NCBI RefSeq assembly: GCF_003703975.1 | Contig: NZ_QTJY01000002.1 | Location: forward strand, 744,001 to 808,000 | Direction: 5' to 3' | DNA: 64,000 bases | From: Larkinella soli | Lineage (GTDB): Bacteria > Bacteroidota > Bacteroidia > Cytophagales > Spirosomataceae | Shown here: positions 1 through 8,007 of the stretch, in pieces | How positions within the stretch are numbered: position 1 is the stretch's first letter | How the letters are laid out: the number at the start of each line of letters is the position of its first letter | Translations under genes and position numbers: made by a program | Notes under the pieces: model-generated | The model's input: only the letters and a program-made list of their open reading frames with translations | What the model was told of the DNA's origin: nothing | Databases searched by the model: none

Positions 1-470
1 TTGCAGTCGCCTTCCACAAAATTGTCGAAGGTGTAGGCCGGGTTCAGATAGGAGTCCAGTTGGAGCGAGTCGAGGTCTTTCATCTCGAACGGGCTCTTCA
101 GAATGTCGGCGTTGACGTTGTCGGGCTTGGAATTCTGGGGAGATTTGGTCGTCGGGACGTTGACCGTCAGCGGGCGGCTGCCTTCATCGCCCTTGTCGAC
201 GATGATCGAATACTGAAGCTGTCCGTGGCGGCCGATGGCGAAGTCGAGCGCTTTCCGGAGGATGTGCACGTAGTTCTCTTCCAGCCATTCGTAGAAGAAC
301 TGGCTCGGCACCTGGATGGTCAGCTCGCTTCCGCTCAGGCGCAGGGGAACGATCGGCGTAAACCAGGTCTGAAAACTCTGGTCCGGGATGTTCTCCTGAA
401 TCACCTGGAGGCAGCGGTTCCAAACCGTCACTGCTTCGCGCTGTATGCTGGGTGGTACGTGTACGTTCAC
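1..470 (-). CDS. dnaA: Chromosomal replication initiator DnaA, N-terminal part (cut by window edge)
   Basis: DnaA binds origin DNA and opens the duplex to start replication. About 156 residues are visible. Domain I is present (QSFQTWFTPIVPLRL, then a QVPSQFFYEWLEENY helix), followed by a variable linker and the entrance of the AAA+ domain, recognised by the family signature LNPAYTFDNFVEGDCN. The Walker motifs and the DNA-binding domain lie outside the window. There is no ATG at the front. I chose GTG at 470 (protein starting MNVNVHVPPS); an in-frame TTG at 491 would add seven residues. The gene diverges from mutA across about 330 bp. The family call is very safe; only the start is uncertain. 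Confidence 0.95.
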   Translation of the reverse strand, partial: MNVHVPPSIQREAVTVWNRCLQVIQENIPDQSFQTWFTPIVPLRLSGSELTIQVPSQFFYEWLEENYVHILRKALDFAIGRHGQLQYSIIVDKGDEGSRPLTVNVPTTKSPQNSKPDNVNADILKSPFEMKDLDSLQLDSYLNPAYTFDNFVEGDC

Positions 471-538
471 GGTTACATCTCTCCAAATCAAAGCAAAATT
501 GTCAGGGACAATCCGGCCCGGTGGGTGAAAAAGGGAGA

Positions 539-568
539 CAAAAGTAGAAAAAAAATCAGAGCAGACAA
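539..568 (-). promoter_or_regulatory. Candidate Bacteroidota-type promoter for dnaA
   Basis: On the minus strand a TTG (566-568) is followed after 19 bases by TACTTTTG (539-546). This fits the Bacteroidota consensus of a TTTG-like -33 element and a TAnnTTTG -7 element. It would give a leader of roughly 60 nt before the GTG start. This is a pattern match only. Confidence 0.5.
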
Positions 569-705
569 GACAGCCCGACCATCTCCGGATGGTTAAAAAT
601 AAGGGCATTTTTTTTGGCTGTCAATACGTCGAAATAGTTTATAAAAATAATGCAACGCGACTGCCGGGAACTCCGGCGTCAGTGGGCCTTTACTTTAAAA
701 AGCCC

Positions 706-713
706 TAACTTTG
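706..713 (+). promoter_or_regulatory. Candidate -7 box upstream of mutA
   Basis: TAACTTTG matches TAnnTTTG and lies about 85 bp before the mutA ATG. No convincing -33 TTG is seen at the expected distance, so this is a weak prediction. Confidence 0.35.
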
Positions 714-797
714 GCCGAAGCGGGAACCGACACCGGTTTTCAAAAAAGGGCCGAATATCTTTAAAATAGGCGTTTAGTCCATCGAATAGGTACATCT

Positions 798-2123
798 ATG
801 CCGTTAACCGACCTGAAATTGTCCGAGATATTTGACCCGGCCGACAAAGCCCGGTGGCTCGAACAGGTCGCGGCCGACCTGAAAGGAAAAGCCGTAGAAA
901 ACCTCCGGTGGCGCAGCCCGGAAGGCTTCGACCTCGACCCTTACTTTACCTCGGAAGACCTGGCTTCTCTGAACCTTAGCGAGATCCGTTCCGCCCAGAT
1001 TTTCGGCCGGACACCCGGCTGGCTGAACATCCCCGAGGTGACACCCGCCGACGAGACGGAAACGAACCGGCAACTCCGCGACCTGCTCACCCGGGGAGCC
1101 GACGGCTTCCTGTTGAATCTGGCCGATCGGGATGTTCGGCGGATCGACTGGGCGCGTCTGTTAAATGGACTCCGGCTGAGCGACACCCCCGTCTGGTTCA
1201 GGGTAAGCGGCCAGGCGGGTTCGCTGATGGACCTCCTGAAAAACCTCCTGCCCTACCAGCTGAAAGGCGGTTTCCTGGACGATGATCCGGAAAGCGTGGC
1301 CCGGGCCTCGCAGGCCTCTCTGGACTCGCCCCTGTTCCGGACAATCGGCATCGAAACGGATCGGTTTCATAATGAGGGCGCGACCGCCGTTCAGGAACTA
1401 GCCTTCGGCCTCGGCGCCCTCGTGGATCGGTACGACCACCTGACGGAAGCGGGCCTGAAACTGGATGAACTGCTCTCCAAAACGATGGTGACGGTGGCGG
1501 TCGGACCCTCTTATTTTACCGAAATCGCCAAAATCCGGGCCTTTCGCGTACTCTGGCTGCGCCTGCTTGGCCAGTATGGCGTTTCGGAAAGCCGGCCGCT
1601 GTTCCTCCTCGGCCGGAACTCCGCTTTCCACGATGCCGCGGCCACGCCCTATGTCAATATGCTGCGGGCCACGACCGAAGCCATGTCGGTCGTGATCGGC
1701 GGCTGCGACGCGCTGACGGTTCACCCCTATGACGCGGTATTTCAGAAGCCGGACGCCTTTTCGGAACGGATTGCCCGCAACCTCTCCCTCCTGCTGAAGG
1801 AGGAGGCCCAGCTCGATAAGGTGCTCGACCCGGCAGGCGGTTCTTATTTTCTCGAAACCCTGACGCATCGGCTGACGGAATCGGCCTGGCAGCTTTTCCT
1901 GAAAGTGGAGGCCATAGGCGGTCTGGCGAAAGCGGCCGAACATGGTTTTGTTCAGGAAGAACTGGACGCGTCGTTCCGGGCCGGAACCGAAGCCGTTGAG
2001 AACGGCCGGGTGCTGGTCGGGGTCACGAAATACCGTCACGACGAAGCCCCGGCCGCCGGCGACTCCGCCCCAGGGCCCGCAACGGTTTCGCCAAACCGCC
2101 GACTGGCCGAGGGTTTCGAATGA
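798..2123 (+). CDS. mutA: Methylmalonyl-CoA mutase small (beta) subunit
   Basis: This is the non-catalytic partner of the adenosylcobalamin enzyme that interconverts succinyl-CoA and (R)-methylmalonyl-CoA in propionate metabolism. The 441 residues form a TIM-barrel homologous to the large subunit. Typical stretches are VTVAVGPSYFTEIAKIRAFR, the GGCDALTVHPYD segment and the LDPAGGSYFLETLT segment. The protein is shorter than the roughly 620-residue small subunits of actinobacteria and proteobacteria because it ends after the barrel and has no degenerate cobalamin-binding domain at its C-terminus; I believe this short form is common in Bacteroidota. It lies 23 bp before mutB and is surely co-transcribed with it. 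Confidence 0.93.
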   Translation: MPLTDLKLSEIFDPADKARWLEQVAADLKGKAVENLRWRSPEGFDLDPYFTSEDLASLNLSEIRSAQIFGRTPGWLNIPEVTPADETETNRQLRDLLTRGADGFLLNLADRDVRRIDWARLLNGLRLSDTPVWFRVSGQAGSLMDLLKNLLPYQLKGGFLDDDPESVARASQASLDSPLFRTIGIETDRFHNEGATAVQELAFGLGALVDRYDHLTEAGLKLDELLSKTMVTVAVGPSYFTEIAKIRAFRVLWLRLLGQYGVSESRPLFLLGRNSAFHDAAATPYVNMLRATTEAMSVVIGGCDALTVHPYDAVFQKPDAFSERIARNLSLLLKEEAQLDKVLDPAGGSYFLETLTHRLTESAWQLFLKVEAIGGLAKAAEHGFVQEELDASFRAGTEAVENGRVLVGVTKYRHDEAPAAGDSAPGPATVSPNRRLAEGFE

Positions 2124-2146
2124 GCCGTCCCTTTTGATTCTACCGT

Positions 2147-4315
2147 ATGAGACCTGATTTCAACTCAATACAAACTCCTTCGACCGCCGGCTCACCGGCC
2201 TCCGGTTCATCTGCCCGGCCGCCCGTCACGGCGGAAGGCATCCGGCTGAAACCGCATTTCGAGGCCGGCGACCTGGCCGAGGCTCAGCACCTCGGCTTTG
2301 CCGCCGGCCTGCCCCCCTACCTGCGCGGGCCGTACAGCAGTATGTACCTGACGCAGCCCTGGACGATCCGGCAGTATGCCGGTTTCTCGACGGCGGAGGA
2401 ATCCAACGCCTTTTACCGCCGGAACCTGGCCGCCGGGCAGAAGGGCCTGTCGGTCGCCTTCGATCTGGCGACCCACCGGGGCTACGACTCAGACCACCCG
2501 CGGGTGGTCGGGGATGTAGGGAAGGCCGGGGTGGCGATCGATACCGTCGAGGATATGAAGATCCTCTTCGACCAGATCCCGCTCGATCAGATGTCGGTGT
2601 CGATGACGATGAACGGCGCCGTCATCCCGATCATGGCGTTCTACATCGTGGCCGCCGAGGAACAGGGTGTCCGGCCGGAACAACTGAGCGGAACGATTCA
2701 GAACGACATTCTGAAGGAGTTCATGGTCCGGAACACTTACATCTATCCGCCCGAGCCGTCGATGCGGCTCATCGGCGACATCTTCGCCTTCACGAGCCGG
2801 TTCATGCCCAAATTCAACTCGATCAGCATCAGCGGCTACCATATGCACGAAGCCGGGGCCCCGGCGCACCTGGAACTGGCCTATACGCTCGCCGACGGGC
2901 TGGAATACATCCGCACCGGCCTGAACGCCGGCATGAACATCGACCAGTTTGCGCCCCGGCTCTCGTTTTTCTGGGGCATCGGCATGAACCATTTCATGGA
3001 AATTGCCAAGATGCGGGCGGCTCGGGTTCTCTGGTCGACGCTGGTGAAGCAGTTCAATCCCCGGAATCCGAAGTCGATGGCCCTGCGGACGCACTGCCAG
3101 ACGAGCGGTTACAGCCTGACCGAGCAGGACCCATTCAACAACGTGGCCCGCACCTGCGTCGAAGCGCTGGCGGCCGTGCTGGGTCATACCCAGTCGCTGC
3201 ACACGAATTCGCTGGACGAAGCCATCGCCCTGCCCACCGATTTCTCGGCCCGCATCGCGCGGAACACCCAGCTGTACATCCAGCACGAAACCGACGTCAC
3301 CCGGGTGGTCGATCCGTGGGGAGGATCGTATTACGTCGAGTATCTGACCGATCAGCTTATCCGGAAAGCCTGGGCACTGATTCAGGAAGTGGAAGAACTC
3401 GGCGGCATGACGAGGGCCATCGAAACCGGCCTGCCCAAACTCCGGATCGAGGAAGCGGCCGCCCGCAAGCAGGCACGGATCGATGCAGGCCGTGAGGTGA
3501 TCGTGGGCGTCAACCGTTACCGGCCCGAAAGCGAGAAGGAAATCGAATTACTGGAAGTGGATAACCGCGCCGTCCGGGAAACCCAGATCCGGCGGATCGG
3601 GGAAATAAAAAGCCGGCGGGACCCGCAGAAAGTGGAAGCGACCCTGGAAGCAATCACGCAGGCGGCCGGACTACCCCCCGGCCCCCTCTTTGGCAAGGAG
3701 GGGGAGAAAGGGGGTGGTAATCTGCTCGCGCTGGCGGTGGAAGCGGCCCGGTGCCGGGCGACGCTGGGAGAAATATCGATGGCTATGGAAAAAGCATTTG
3801 GCCGGCATAAGGCTACGATCCGCGCCGTTTCGGGCGTCTACTCGGCCGAGGTGTCGGACGACGAGAACTTTCAGGCGGCCCGGCAGATGGCCGACCGTTT
3901 TGCCGGGCGGGAAGGCCGCCGGCCCCGGATTCTGATCGCCAAAATGGGCCAGGACGGTCACGACCGCGGAGCCAGGGTGATTGCCACCAGCTTCGCCGAC
4001 CTCGGCTTCGACGTCGATATGGGACCCCTCTTCCAGACGCCGGAGGAGGTGGCCCGTCAGGCAGCGGAGAACGATGTGCATCTGGTGGGCGTCTCCAGCC
4101 TGGCCGCCGGACATAAGACACTGATTCCTCAGCTGATCGAAGAACTCAGGAAAATCGGGCGCGACGACATTCTGGTCATTGCCGGAGGAGTCATCCCGGC
4201 GCAGGACTACCAGTTTCTGTACGATGCGGGTGTGAAAGGAGTATTCGGGCCGGGGACGGTTATTTCGGTAGCCGCCCAGAAAATTCTGAAGGAATTGATG
4301 CCGGACCTGGACTAA
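2147..4315 (+). CDS. mutB: Methylmalonyl-CoA mutase large (alpha) catalytic subunit
   Basis: The 722-residue catalytic subunit performs the B12-dependent carbon-skeleton rearrangement between methylmalonyl-CoA and succinyl-CoA. An N-terminal substrate barrel (with [11 protein letters not shown] and the [16 protein letters not shown] segment) is joined by a linker to a C-terminal cobalamin domain carrying DGHDRG, with His605 as the expected lower axial cobalt ligand, and the [10 protein letters not shown] and GGVIPAQDY segments. Residues about 509-524 ([16 protein letters not shown]), in the linker, look like an insertion relative to usual family members and are encoded by a CCCCTCCTT-type palindromic repeat, yet the frame stays open. 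No meaB/argK chaperone gene is seen nearby. Confidence 0.97.
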   Translation: MRPDFNSIQTPSTAGSPASGSSARPPVTAEGIRLKPHFEAGDLAEAQHLGFAAGLPPYLRGPYSSMYLTQPWTIRQYAGFSTAEESNAFYRRNLAAGQKGLSVAFDLATHRGYDSDHPRVVGDVGKAGVAIDTVEDMKILFDQIPLDQMSVSMTMNGAVIPIMAFYIVAAEEQGVRPEQLSGTIQNDILKEFMVRNTYIYPPEPSMRLIGDIFAFTSRFMPKFNSISISGYHMHEAGAPAHLELAYTLADGLEYIRTGLNAGMNIDQFAPRLSFFWGIGMNHFMEIAKMRAARVLWSTLVKQFNPRNPKSMALRTHCQTSGYSLTEQDPFNNVARTCVEALAAVLGHTQSLHTNSLDEAIALPTDFSARIARNTQLYIQHETDVTRVVDPWGGSYYVEYLTDQLIRKAWALIQEVEELGGMTRAIETGLPKLRIEEAAARKQARIDAGREVIVGVNRYRPESEKEIELLEVDNRAVRETQIRRIGEIKSRRDPQKVEATLEAITQAAGLPPGPLFGKEGEKGGGNLLALAVEAARCRATLGEISMAMEKAFGRHKATIRAVSGVYSAEVSDDENFQAARQMADRFAGREGRRPRILIAKMGQDGHDRGARVIATSFADLGFDVDMGPLFQTPEEVARQAAENDVHLVGVSSLAAGHKTLIPQLIEELRKIGRDDILVIAGGVIPAQDYQFLYDAGVKGVFGPGTVISVAAQKILKELMPDLD
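3674..3718. repeat. CCCCTCCTT-family palindromic repeat inside mutB
   Basis: A run starting CCCCCCGGCCCCCTC, a central AAGGAGGGGG and a GGGGGTGG end reproduce, in about 45 bp, the outer and inner arms of the longer intergenic copies near 54.4 and 62.4 kb. Its length is a multiple of three, so it is translated in frame as a Pro/Gly-rich insert in the MutB linker. It appears to be an internally shortened copy of the same dispersed family. Confidence 0.75.
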
Positions 4316-4332
4316 GCAAGCCGGAGGCCCAT

Positions 4333-4773
4333 TTATTCCCGTACGGGGAAGATGGTCAGCTGGCTTTCAAGGTCGATGATGGCGCGCTGAAGTTCCTCGG
4401 CGCTGGGTTGAACCGGCAGGGAAAACGGCTGTGTACTGTCGGAATACCAGTCGGGCGTGGCTTCCCGGTCCAGTTTGATGGAAAAGCGGTATTTCCCGGA
4501 ATCGGCCGAAATGTTACTGAAGCCGAGGCAAGGCTCGACAAACGAAAGGCGGGGTGACAACTGCTTCGGGGTGGTCAGGGACTTCATCCATTTGACCAGC
4601 AGCTCGATTTCCCAGGTCGACAGCAGGGGGGCCGTCGTGGTGAATCTCCGATTCCGGTAACTGGTTCGCAGGCTGATCAGCAGCCAGTTACGATCCATGA
4701 AGTACGGCGAATCGCTGTACTCATAGTCCAGAATATCAAGTTCGAAGGTGCAATCCGGTCCGGTTAGTTTCAT
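4333..4773 (-). CDS. Hypothetical protein, possibly WapI-type immunity family
   Basis: The 146-residue protein starts MKLTGPDCTFELDILDYEY. It has no signal peptide or membrane segment. The pattern of an N-terminal strand, a MDRNWLLISLRTSY core and a LLSTWEIELLVKWM helix resembles small proteins annotated as WapI-family immunity proteins, which neutralise polymorphic toxins; this is a memory-based resemblance, not a search result. No toxin gene is adjacent, so it would be an orphan. The reading frame stays open upstream to an ATG at 4836 (adding 21 residues), but the start at 4773 gives the more family-like N-terminus. It is convergent with mutB, 17 bp away. Confidence 0.55.
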   Translation of the reverse strand: MKLTGPDCTFELDILDYEYSDSPYFMDRNWLLISLRTSYRNRRFTTTAPLLSTWEIELLVKWMKSLTTPKQLSPRLSFVEPCLGFSNISADSGKYRFSIKLDREATPDWYSDSTQPFSLPVQPSAEELQRAIIDLESQLTIFPVRE

Positions 4774-5182
4774 GGCTATGAAGGGAAAAATCTGCCTGAA
4801 CGACGGGCGATCCGCCATCCACTTCAAGGAAATCAATCAAAAACACACGCACGGGGCAGCTACGTCGGAAGGAGGAGACAGGAGAGGGACAGGTGCTCTG
4901 ATTGTCAGTACCTTAGGATAGCCATGGAAGCGAACGAATCAACTGCTTCAGCAAAGGGAAGGTAAATATATACAAAAGAAACCGGATTTTATATGAACGC
5001 TATGTTAAAATCTTGAATTAAAAAAGAATAAATTAAATAAAACCGCTAAACGACGTTCTGCCGCCGATTTGATCGTTCCGGGTAACGAACATTTTTTTTG
5101 TGTTTTAGGAATAGTCGTTAATTTCACCTGCCCAAAGCTTCCAGAGGAGGAGGGGCCATTCACTTAAAGACGATCCGACTTT
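4774..5182. other. A/T-rich divergent intergenic region
   Basis: This stretch separates the immunity-like gene (minus) and the response regulator (plus). It becomes A/T-rich from about 4960 to 5120 and holds a purine-rich GAGGAGGAGGGG at 5144-5155, which is too far from the next ATG to be its ribosome binding site. I see no RNA gene or further coding sequence in it. Confidence 0.5.
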
Positions 5183-5560
5183 ATGTCAGCCAAACGCGTA
5201 CTGATTGCCGAAGACAGTTCCGTCATCCAGAACCTTGCCCGCAAAATCCTTGAATTCCAGAACTATGAGATTACCTCCGTAAAAAACGGCGAGCAGGTGC
5301 TTCAGATTCTGGAGAAAGAAAACTTCAGCATCATCCTGCTGGACATCAACATGCCGGTCATGGACGGAATGGAGTGCGTGCGCCGGGTCCGGGCCCTTCC
5401 CGACAAGGAGAAAGCCGGTATTCCGGTAGTGGCCATCACGGGTAACGCAAAAAATTACACGGAGGAAGAATTCAAAACCGCCGGCTTCAACGACGTCCTG
5501 GTCAAGCCCCTGAACTTCGACCGGCTGGTGGAAGTGGTCAATCAGCTTACCGACAAATAA
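5183..5560 (+). CDS. CheY-like single-domain response regulator
   Basis: The 125 residues are one receiver domain with no output domain. The acidic pair is E10/D11, the phospho-acceptor is D54 in ILLDINMPVMDG, the switch Thr is T86 in VAITGNA, and the conserved Lys is K108 in VLVKPL. Such stand-alone receivers act by binding a partner or as relay intermediates for hybrid kinases; no kinase gene is adjacent. The following hydrolase gene starts 7 bp after its stop, so the two are probably co-transcribed. Confidence 0.93.
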   Translation: MSAKRVLIAEDSSVIQNLARKILEFQNYEITSVKNGEQVLQILEKENFSIILLDINMPVMDGMECVRRVRALPDKEKAGIPVVAITGNAKNYTEEEFKTAGFNDVLVKPLNFDRLVEVVNQLTDK

Positions 5561-5567
5561 TGATCGG

Positions 5568-6329
5568 GTGATTGTTACCCTGCTCGGAACCGGAACCTCG
5601 TCCGGTGTACCCCTGATCGGCTGTGAGTGTGAAGTCTGTCGCTCGGTAGATTTTCGGGACAAGCGTCTGCGTACCTCCGTCCACCTGCAGGTCGGCGGCA
5701 AAAGCATCGTCATCGACACCGGACCGGATTTCCGGCAGCAGGTGCTGCGGGAAGGCATCCGACATCTCGACGCCGTGGTCTTTACCCACGAGCATAAAGA
5801 CCATACCGCCGGCCTGGATGAGGTGCGCGCCTATAATTTCCGGCAGGGTATCGACATTCCGGTCTATGCCCGACACCGGGTTCTGAACCAGCTTCAGACG
5901 GAGTTCGCCTACATCTTCGCCGAAAAGAGATACCCCGGCATTCCGCGCCTGCGGCTTCATGAAATTTCGGGCGAGCCGTTCGACGTCGAAGGCGTTCGCT
6001 TCACTCCCATCGACGTGCTGCATCACCGGCTGCCCGTCTACGGCTTCCGCATCCACGACTTCACGTACCTCACCGACCTCAACTTCATTCCTGAATCGGA
6101 GGTGGAAAAGATCGCAGGGACGCGCATTCTGGTGCTGGACGCCCTCCAGCGGGAACCGCACCTCTCCCACTTCACGCTCCGCGAAGCCATTGCCGTTGCC
6201 GAACGCTTCAGGGCCGAACGTACCTATCTGGTGCATATCAGCCACAAACTCGGCCTGCACCGCGAAGTCGAAAAGGAACTGCCGCCCTCGATCCGGCTGG
6301 GCTACGACGGGCTGAAAATCACGTTGTAA
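5568..6329 (+). CDS. PhnP-type MBL-fold metal-dependent hydrolase
   Basis: This 253-residue cytoplasmic metallo-beta-lactamase-fold protein has the metal motif THEHKDH (H74, H76, D78, H79) after DAVVF, and an N-terminal GCECEVCRS cysteine cluster (C19, C21, C24) typical of the PhnP subgroup of cyclic phosphodiesterases. The subgroup in Bacteroidota lies outside phosphonate operons, so the real substrate is unknown. The start is GTG at 5568; an ATG at 5560 runs into a stop after three codons. The 3' end overlaps the convergent epimerase gene by 11 bp. Confidence 0.9.
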   Translation: MIVTLLGTGTSSGVPLIGCECEVCRSVDFRDKRLRTSVHLQVGGKSIVIDTGPDFRQQVLREGIRHLDAVVFTHEHKDHTAGLDEVRAYNFRQGIDIPVYARHRVLNQLQTEFAYIFAEKRYPGIPRLRLHEISGEPFDVEGVRFTPIDVLHHRLPVYGFRIHDFTYLTDLNFIPESEVEKIAGTRILVLDALQREPHLSHFTLREAIAVAERFRAERTYLVHISHKLGLHREVEKELPPSIRLGYDGLKITL

Positions 6330-7506
6330 GCCGATCCACCATTTCGATGCAGGCCCGGCCGTTGTGGTACGGGCACTTCCACATGCTGATCTTGACGCTG
6401 CCCAGCACGTTGTGCTTTTCGTCGATGCCGCTGAACCACTCGCCGTTTTTCGTATCCAGCATATATTTCCTGATGAACTCCCAGCTTTTCAGCGACTTAT
6501 CCAGAAACTGCTTTTCCTTCGTCAGCTGGTAGGCGTTCATAAACCCGACCATCGCTTCGGACATGACCCACCAGGAACGCTCGCGGTTGACGTGCCCCGT
6601 TTTCGGGTCGTATTCGTAGTTCATCCCGCCGTCGCTCTCCACGCCGGTGGCGGCTGCCCGGGCCATCCGGATGCAGACGTTCTTCACCTTTTTCAGCAAG
6701 GCCTCATCGTGCAGCACCTCGGCGGCTTCGGCCAGCAGCCAGGAAGCCTCGATGTCGTGCCCGTAGGAAACGGCCGTGCGCCGAATCTTCCAGTTGTCGT
6801 CCAGAAAAAGATGCATCCGGTAGGTTTTCGGGTCGATGATATGATTCAGGAAGACGTCGATCAGCCCCCGGATCTGCCGGTTCAGCCCCGGGTCCGGCCA
6901 GGCCCTGTATAAATTTGTAAAAGCCTCCAGGATGTGGAGATGGGTGTTCATGGTTTTGGTCTCCCCGTTCGCCCGGTTGCTCATGACGAAATCGTCGGTG
7001 GGCGACCAGTCGCGGGCGCGGGCGTCGATAAAACCGCCTTTGGCCGAATCCCAGGCGTGCCGGACCATGCGGTCGTAAATCTCCCGGGCGAACGCCAGGG
7101 CCGGTTCGTGTTTCGTGGCGCGGTAATACTCGCTGAGGCCGTAGATCGCAAACGACTGGCCGTATAGGTGTTTGACCGGCTGCAGGGGTTCGCCCTTGTA
7201 ATCGACCAGCCAGTAGACACCGCCGTTTTGTTTATCCCGAAAAAACCGGTCGATGTACTTATAGGCGCGTTCGGCGTAGGTGAGGTATTCGTCGTGCTGC
7301 GTATGCCGGGCGGCAGCCGCAAACGTCCAGACAATGCGGCTGTTCAGGACGATGCCTTTGGGCGCGTCGGTTTTGGGGAAGTTTTTATAGTCGACCTGTC
7401 CGTAATACCCCCCGCCGACGGGATCGGGGCCGTATTTCTGCCAGTAGGCCAGAATATCTTTCAGTTCCTGACTAAGTTCCTGCCGGACGGTTCGGAGATC
7501 GGACAT
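6319..7506 (-). CDS. AGE-family sugar 2-epimerase, probably cellobiose 2-epimerase
   Basis: The 395-residue protein belongs to the N-acylglucosamine 2-epimerase (alpha6/alpha6 barrel) family, which epimerises at C2 of reducing sugars through general base/acid histidines. Recognisable segments are RIVWTFAAAAR, the SYGHDIEASWLL motif, ERSWWVMSEAMVGFMNAY and the terminal WKCPYHNGRACIEM. These fit cytosolic cellobiose 2-epimerases (beta-1,4-mannan use, mannosyl-glucose formation) better than GlcNAc epimerases, but no mannan genes are nearby. No signal peptide is present. Confidence 0.85.
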   Translation of the reverse strand: MSDLRTVRQELSQELKDILAYWQKYGPDPVGGGYYGQVDYKNFPKTDAPKGIVLNSRIVWTFAAAARHTQHDEYLTYAERAYKYIDRFFRDKQNGGVYWLVDYKGEPLQPVKHLYGQSFAIYGLSEYYRATKHEPALAFAREIYDRMVRHAWDSAKGGFIDARARDWSPTDDFVMSNRANGETKTMNTHLHILEAFTNLYRAWPDPGLNRQIRGLIDVFLNHIIDPKTYRMHLFLDDNWKIRRTAVSYGHDIEASWLLAEAAEVLHDEALLKKVKNVCIRMARAAATGVESDGGMNYEYDPKTGHVNRERSWWVMSEAMVGFMNAYQLTKEKQFLDKSLKSWEFIRKYMLDTKNGEWFSGIDEKHNVLGSVKISMWKCPYHNGRACIEMVDRLTT

Positions 7507-7677
7507 CGGGAGACAAGGGGTTTAGGAGTTAAGGGGTTGGGGCGTTTGGGGGTCGGGCGTTGGTTTTACCAGTTCAAGATACTTCCTAAACTTCTAATTC
7601 CCGCAACTCCCCCACTCCCAAACTCTTCAACAACTCAACTCCCCAACCCCTCAATTCTCAAACTCTCCAACTCAATT
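7507..7677. repeat. Degenerate AACTCCCCAACCCC-family repeat
   Basis: A left part rich in GGAGTTAAGGGGTTGGGG (from about 7518) and a right part made of iterated AACTCCCCAACCCCTCAA-like units (about 7590-7677) form an imperfect inverted repeat. It is a decayed relative of the perfect hairpin at 26470-26548. The right end overlaps the stop codon of the small gene that follows. Confidence 0.7.
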
Positions 7678-7932
7678 CCCGCTTTCGCTTCCACTGCGTG
7701 AACTGCTGTGGCCGCTGTGGCCGTGGCCTCCCCGTTCGTGTTCGAGTTCGGCTTTGGTTTTTTGGGTGTGGTCCTCGTCCGGGCCCTCCTTGGTCTTGTT
7801 CTGGTTGGACCGTTGACGCTCCATGTTGGGCTGTTCACCCGAGGTGTCGCGGGCTTCCACGTTCCGTCGGCGGTCCGAATTCGGCTGCTTGTCGTTTGAG
7901 CCGGGCTGATCAAAGGTTTTATTGTTTGCCAT
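7672..7932 (-). CDS. Small hydrophilic hypothetical protein (86 residues)
   Basis: The gene starts MANNKTFDQPGSNDKQPN and is rich in Asn, Gln, Asp, Glu and Arg, with a Gly/His/Ser-rich tail (RGGHGHSGHSSSRSG). It has no hydrophobic segment and no recognisable domain, and is probably disordered. Its composition recalls small stress-associated hydrophilic proteins but I do not assign a family. It diverges from the RqcH-like gene and ends inside a dispersed repeat, so the last residues may derive from the repeat. Confidence 0.6.
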   Translation of the reverse strand: MANNKTFDQPGSNDKQPNSDRRRNVEARDTSGEQPNMERQRSNQNKTKEGPDEDHTQKTKAELEHERGGHGHSGHSSSRSGSESGN

Positions 7933-7993
7933 GACGTTGAGATATTTTGACGATAAGAATTTAACCGGGTAGGTGGAAAAATGTTCCGATAAG

Positions 7994-8001
7994 TACTTTT
8001 G
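7994..8001 (+). promoter_or_regulatory. TAnnTTTG box right before the RqcH-like gene
   Basis: TACTTTTG ends only six bases before the ATG at 8008, so if it is used the transcript would be nearly leaderless. No clear -33 element is seen at the standard distance. Confidence 0.3.
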
Positions 8002-8007
8002 CAGTCT

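Larger units (their letters stand above)
471..797. other. Divergent dnaA-mutA intergenic region
   Basis: About 330 bp hold the candidate dnaA promoter and a mutA -7 box, plus a small hairpin (ACCATC, loop TCCG, GATGGT; 578-593) followed by an A/T-rich stretch. I looked for DnaA boxes of the TTATCCACA type on both strands and found none, so I do not call an origin here. Confidence 0.6.

Noticed and set aside
471-797. Origin of replication next to dnaA
   Set aside because: No DnaA-box cluster or AT-rich unwinding region could be found in the intergenic sequence; the origin may be elsewhere.
5144-5155. Strong Shine-Dalgarno site for the response regulator
   Set aside because: The purine-rich stretch is about 27 bases before the ATG, too far to act as its ribosome binding site.
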